Shown here: in pieces, positions 30,358 through 33,188 of the stretch | Layout of the letters: each line of letters starts with the position of its first letter | How positions within the stretch are numbered: position 1 is the first letter of the stretch | NCBI GenBank assembly: GCA_947467185.1 | Contig: CANIHR010000019.1 | Coordinates: forward strand, 1-33,188 | Source: Bryobacterales bacterium | GTDB lineage: Bacteria; Acidobacteriota; Terriglobia; Bryobacterales; Bryobacteraceae | Length of the DNA: 33,188 bases | Reading direction: 5' to 3' | Translations under genes and position numbers: made by a program | The notes under the pieces: generated by a model | Told to the model about the DNA's origin: nothing | The model's input: only the letters and a program-made list of their open reading frames with translations | The model's database searches: none

Positions 30358-31335
30358 CTACCGACCCTTAACGTAGATCAGAGCGGTGCCCGCAGACTGG
30401 GCCGAACCCGTCAGGGCGTTGATTGCCTGCTGTGTAACCTTGGCCCGGTTATTCAGCGGAACATACAGCAAGTCTTTCGCCTGTAACACGACATCGTCTT
30501 TCTTCCGCTTGAGGATCGACTCCAGGTCCACCGGAATCTCGTGGCGAGTCCCCTGATCGTCAGGACGCAGGATGTAAACAATTTTCGGCTGGTAATCCGC
30601 CAGCCCTCTGGCTTGCGCGATCGCCGTCATCACGGTCGTGGTGCCGCTGTCCTGAACAGGATAGACACCCGGTTCGCGAACATTGCCGGAAACAACTACG
30701 GAGCCGATCGTTGGAACGCGAATTTCTTCACCGCCAACCAGCACCAAATTCAGTTGTGGATCGGTCCCCTCATAGAGCGCCTTCACAGGTACGCGGCTCA
30801 CGGACTGAGAACCAGTATCGCCGTTGGGCCGAGTCACAATCAGCTCACCGCCAGCGTCCGTAGCCAAGCCGTTGGCACGCGCCAGCGCATCCAGCAAACG
30901 AACCCGTCCGACGGCTTGAAAAATCACCGGCGTCTTCACCGCGCCATTCACACTGATCGGTCGGCTGTGATATTCCGCAACAGAGACGGTAACGAACGGA
31001 TCCACCAGAAGGCCATCGCGCCTCAGCGCATCGGCGACCGTCTTCTCAATCTCCACGGGCAACATCCCGACAACCGGAATCGTCGTTTTTAACATCGGCA
31101 GCCGAATCGTGCCATCCGCACTCACACGGATCGTACGAGTCAGATCTGGGGAGTCGTACACCCGAACCATCAGAAGGTCATCAACACCGACTTTCTGGGC
31201 AGGAAGATTTGTGGTGTCAACAGGAACCACAACCTTGTCCTGCGCGTACGCAATGGAACTACCGAAGGAGAGAATTGAGGCTGCTGCCAGAACGGCAAAA
31301 ACCGGGCGTCTGAAGTGATTGAACATTACCTGCAT
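30358..31335 (-). CDS. Polysaccharide biosynthesis/export protein (Wza-like, SLBB)
   Basis: Signal peptide; VGVDDLLMVRVYDSPDLTRTIRVSADGTIRLPMLKTTIPVVGMLPVEIEKTVADALRRDGLLVDPFVTVSVAEYHSRPISVNGAVKTPVIF. Confidence 0.92.
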   Translation of the reverse strand: MQVMFNHFRRPVFAVLAAASILSFGSSIAYAQDKVVVPVDTTNLPAQKVGVDDLLMVRVYDSPDLTRTIRVSADGTIRLPMLKTTIPVVGMLPVEIEKTVADALRRDGLLVDPFVTVSVAEYHSRPISVNGAVKTPVIFQAVGRVRLLDALARANGLATDAGGELIVTRPNGDTGSQSVSRVPVKALYEGTDPQLNLVLVGGEEIRVPTIGSVVVSGNVREPGVYPVQDSGTTTVMTAIAQARGLADYQPKIVYILRPDDQGTRHEIPVDLESILKRKKDDVVLQAKDLLYVPLNNRAKVTQQAINALTGSAQSAGTALIYVKGR

Positions 31336-31459
31336 GACCTCGATGGAATACCCGATTATCTCACGATTTTGGGTGGCTCTAACGATCCAGTGCCGCAGAG
31401 CCTTAAAATGTTACGCCGCATTCTCGCCCGAGCTCAAATTTCCTGAGTCGGAGAGGAAG

Positions 31460-31535
31460 TGGCGTCCCCAGAGGGATTCGAACCCTCGTTACCGCCGTGA
31501 AAGGGCGATGTCCTGGGCCTCTAGACGATGGGGAC
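31460..31535 (-). tRNA. tRNA-Glu, anticodon TTC, encoded CCA
   Basis: Minus strand GTCCCCATCGTCTAGAGGCCCAGGACATCGCCCTTTCACGGCGGTAACGAGGGTTCGAATCCCTCTGGGGACGCCA; closes into a cloverleaf, anticodon loop CTTTCAC. Confidence 0.97.
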
Positions 31536-31647
31536 AGCAGGAGGACGAACAAAACCATCGTAACATGCCACTTTTCGTCGCCACGAAATCCGCGTTTGGG
31601 TCTGCCGCCCGCAGCCGTCCAACCCCTGCCGTTAAAATAGGAAGTCT

Positions 31648-32832
31648 ATGTCAGTAAACGACGAGTTTTATCGAATCCAAAAGTTGCCGCCCTATGTTTT
31701 TGCCGTCTTGAATGAGATGAAGGCAAAAGCACGCGCAGCACAGATGGACATCGTGGACCTCGGCATGGGCAACCCCGACGGGGCCACGCCTTCTGTTATC
31801 GTCGACAAACTCGTTGAAGCAGCCCGTAACCCCCGCAATCACCGTTACTCGCTGTCTCGAGGTATTCCGAAACTCCGCGAAGAGATCGTGAAGCGCTACA
31901 AGCGCAACTATGATGTGGATCTCGACCCGGAAAAGGAAGCCATTGTCACGATGGGCGCGAAAGATGCTCTGGCGCACCTCCTGTTCGCCACCATTGGACC
32001 CGGTGACGTCGTGGTCGCACCCAACCCGGCGTACCCGATCCACCAGTACGGAGTCATCATGTCCGAAGGCCACTCTCAGATGTTGCCTATGCCGGACGCA
32101 GCAACCTTCCTCGAACGCCTCCGGGGCCTGTTCCGCGAGTCCCCCAAGCCGCCGAAGATGCTGCTGATCTCCTTCCCGCACAACCCAACCACCACCTGCG
32201 TCGATCTCGCTTACCTCACGGAGATCGTCGAACTCTGCCGCGAACATGGCACGCTCATCGTGCACGATTTCGCCTACGCAGACTACGGTTTCGACGGCTA
32301 CAAACCGCCCAGCATCCTCCAGGTTCCGGGCGCAAAAGACATCGCAGTCGAAATCTTCTCCATGTCGAAGAGCTATGAAATGGCCGGCTGGCGTGTCGGT
32401 TTCTGTCTGGGCAACCAGAAGATGATCGCAGCCCTCGCCCGTATCAAGAGCTACCTCGACTACGGCATGTTCCAGCCGATTCAGATCGCCGCCATCGTCG
32501 CCCTTCGCGAATGCGAAGAGGAGACGAAGCGCATCTGCGCCGGTTACCAGAACCGCCGCGACGTCCTCGTCGACGGCCTGCTCCGCGCAGGCTGGCCCGT
32601 GGAACCGCCGAAGGGCACCATGTTCCTCTGGGCACCGCTGCCCGAGAAATTCAAAGAGCTCGGCTCGCTGGAATTCTCCAAGCAACTCATGCAGAAGGCC
32701 CTCGTCGCCGTCTCCCCGGGCATCGGCTTCGGCCCCATGGGCGAAGGCTTCGTGCGCTTCGCCCTCGTCGAAAACGAGCACCGCATCCGTCAGGCAACAC
32801 GCTCGATCGGTCAGTTCCTCCGCCAGGAATAG
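31648..32832 (+). CDS. PLP-dependent aminotransferase class I/II (AlaC/YfdZ-like)
   Basis: [72 protein letters not shown] (PLP-lysine motif). Confidence 0.95.
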   Translation: MSVNDEFYRIQKLPPYVFAVLNEMKAKARAAQMDIVDLGMGNPDGATPSVIVDKLVEAARNPRNHRYSLSRGIPKLREEIVKRYKRNYDVDLDPEKEAIVTMGAKDALAHLLFATIGPGDVVVAPNPAYPIHQYGVIMSEGHSQMLPMPDAATFLERLRGLFRESPKPPKMLLISFPHNPTTTCVDLAYLTEIVELCREHGTLIVHDFAYADYGFDGYKPPSILQVPGAKDIAVEIFSMSKSYEMAGWRVGFCLGNQKMIAALARIKSYLDYGMFQPIQIAAIVALRECEEETKRICAGYQNRRDVLVDGLLRAGWPVEPPKGTMFLWAPLPEKFKELGSLEFSKQLMQKALVAVSPGIGFGPMGEGFVRFALVENEHRIRQATRSIGQFLRQE

Positions 32833-33188
32833 GCGCGTCGAATCACCAGTGCCGCGCCGAGTGTAACCAACACCAGCGCGGCATACCTTTCCACAAAGGG
32901 GATGTGGGCGCCCGGAGCCATTACCGGCTTCCACATCCCCGCATGACCACGTCCACTACTCGCCATCAGTTGCTCTTGCCAAAAATTCCAGGCTGCGTGC
33001 AGCCCAATTGGCAGCATCACGCCTCCGGAGCGCATGAAGGCATACCCAAACAGGAGAGAACCCATACCTGTAAACAGAAGCGCGGGGACCAGCGGCATCC
33101 CGACATTGAGAACGTGGTAAACGGCAAAGAGAATCGCAGTGAGGGCCTGCGCTGCCCGAAACCCAAGCGATTCCGACAGGCGAACGAA
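32811..33188 (-). CDS. CPBP-family intramembrane protease, C-terminal part (runs off window end)
   Basis: Frame open to the window edge: [74 protein letters not shown]. Confidence 0.85.
   Translation of the reverse strand, partial: FVRLSESLGFRAAQALTAILFAVYHVLNVGMPLVPALLFTGMGSLLFGYAFMRSGGVMLPIGLHAAWNFWQEQLMASSGRGHAGMWKPVMAPGAHIPFVERYAALVLVTLGAALVIRRAYSWRRN

Noticed and set aside
31460-31535. tRNA-Glu as an integration site for a mobile element
   Set aside because: No integrase, no duplicated tRNA 3' end and no phage or IS-like genes seen nearby in the window.
31319-31657. 112-aa ORF across the tRNA-Glu gene
   Set aside because: Contains the antisense of the tRNA (WRPQRDSNPRYRRERAMSWASRRWGQ), a classic spurious tRNA-derived ORF.
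31651-32934. 427-aa minus-strand ORF opposite the aminotransferase
   Set aside because: Antisense shadow of a gene with an unmistakable PLP-lysine motif; also overlaps the CPBP gene in another frame.

Overview
The window reads as a GC-rich, mostly chromosomal 33 kb segment of Acidobacteriota type (Solibacter/Bryobacter-like). That placement is inferred from gene families and is not proven. I see about 25 protein-coding genes, one tRNA-Glu(TTC), two good intrinsic terminators, and no CRISPR array, rRNA, IS element or prophage. The main content is: two PSD1-cytochrome (DUF1549/DUF1553) + DUF1501 gene pairs (the first is cut by the window edge); a secreted TIGR03437 protein, a TonB-dependent receptor (TBDR) and a secreted beta-helix-like protein in tandem; a second, Oar-like TBDR; a split PAS/chemotaxis signalling locus with an in-frame amber codon; a CPBP protease, GHMP kinase and DUF4159 gene; a fatty-acid desaturase followed by a two-component system; NUDIX, MFS, amidase, SGNH hydrolase and D-aminoacylase-like genes; split heptose kinase/adenylyltransferase genes with a polysaccharide-export protein; and an aminotransferase. 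The most interesting observations are: (i) four 11-bp-phased TRAC repeats upstream of the Oar-like TBDR, resembling a tandem Pho box; (ii) the TIGR03437-TBDR-beta-helix block as a candidate uncharacterised outer-membrane system; (iii) the premature TAG inside the chemotaxis gene; (iv) a symmetric palindrome centred in a 30-bp divergent intergenic gap; (v) inverted repeats over ribosome-binding/start sites of secreted-protein genes; and (vi) a desaturase next to an apparent intramembrane-sensing histidine kinase. All family calls come from reading motifs; no database search was run.
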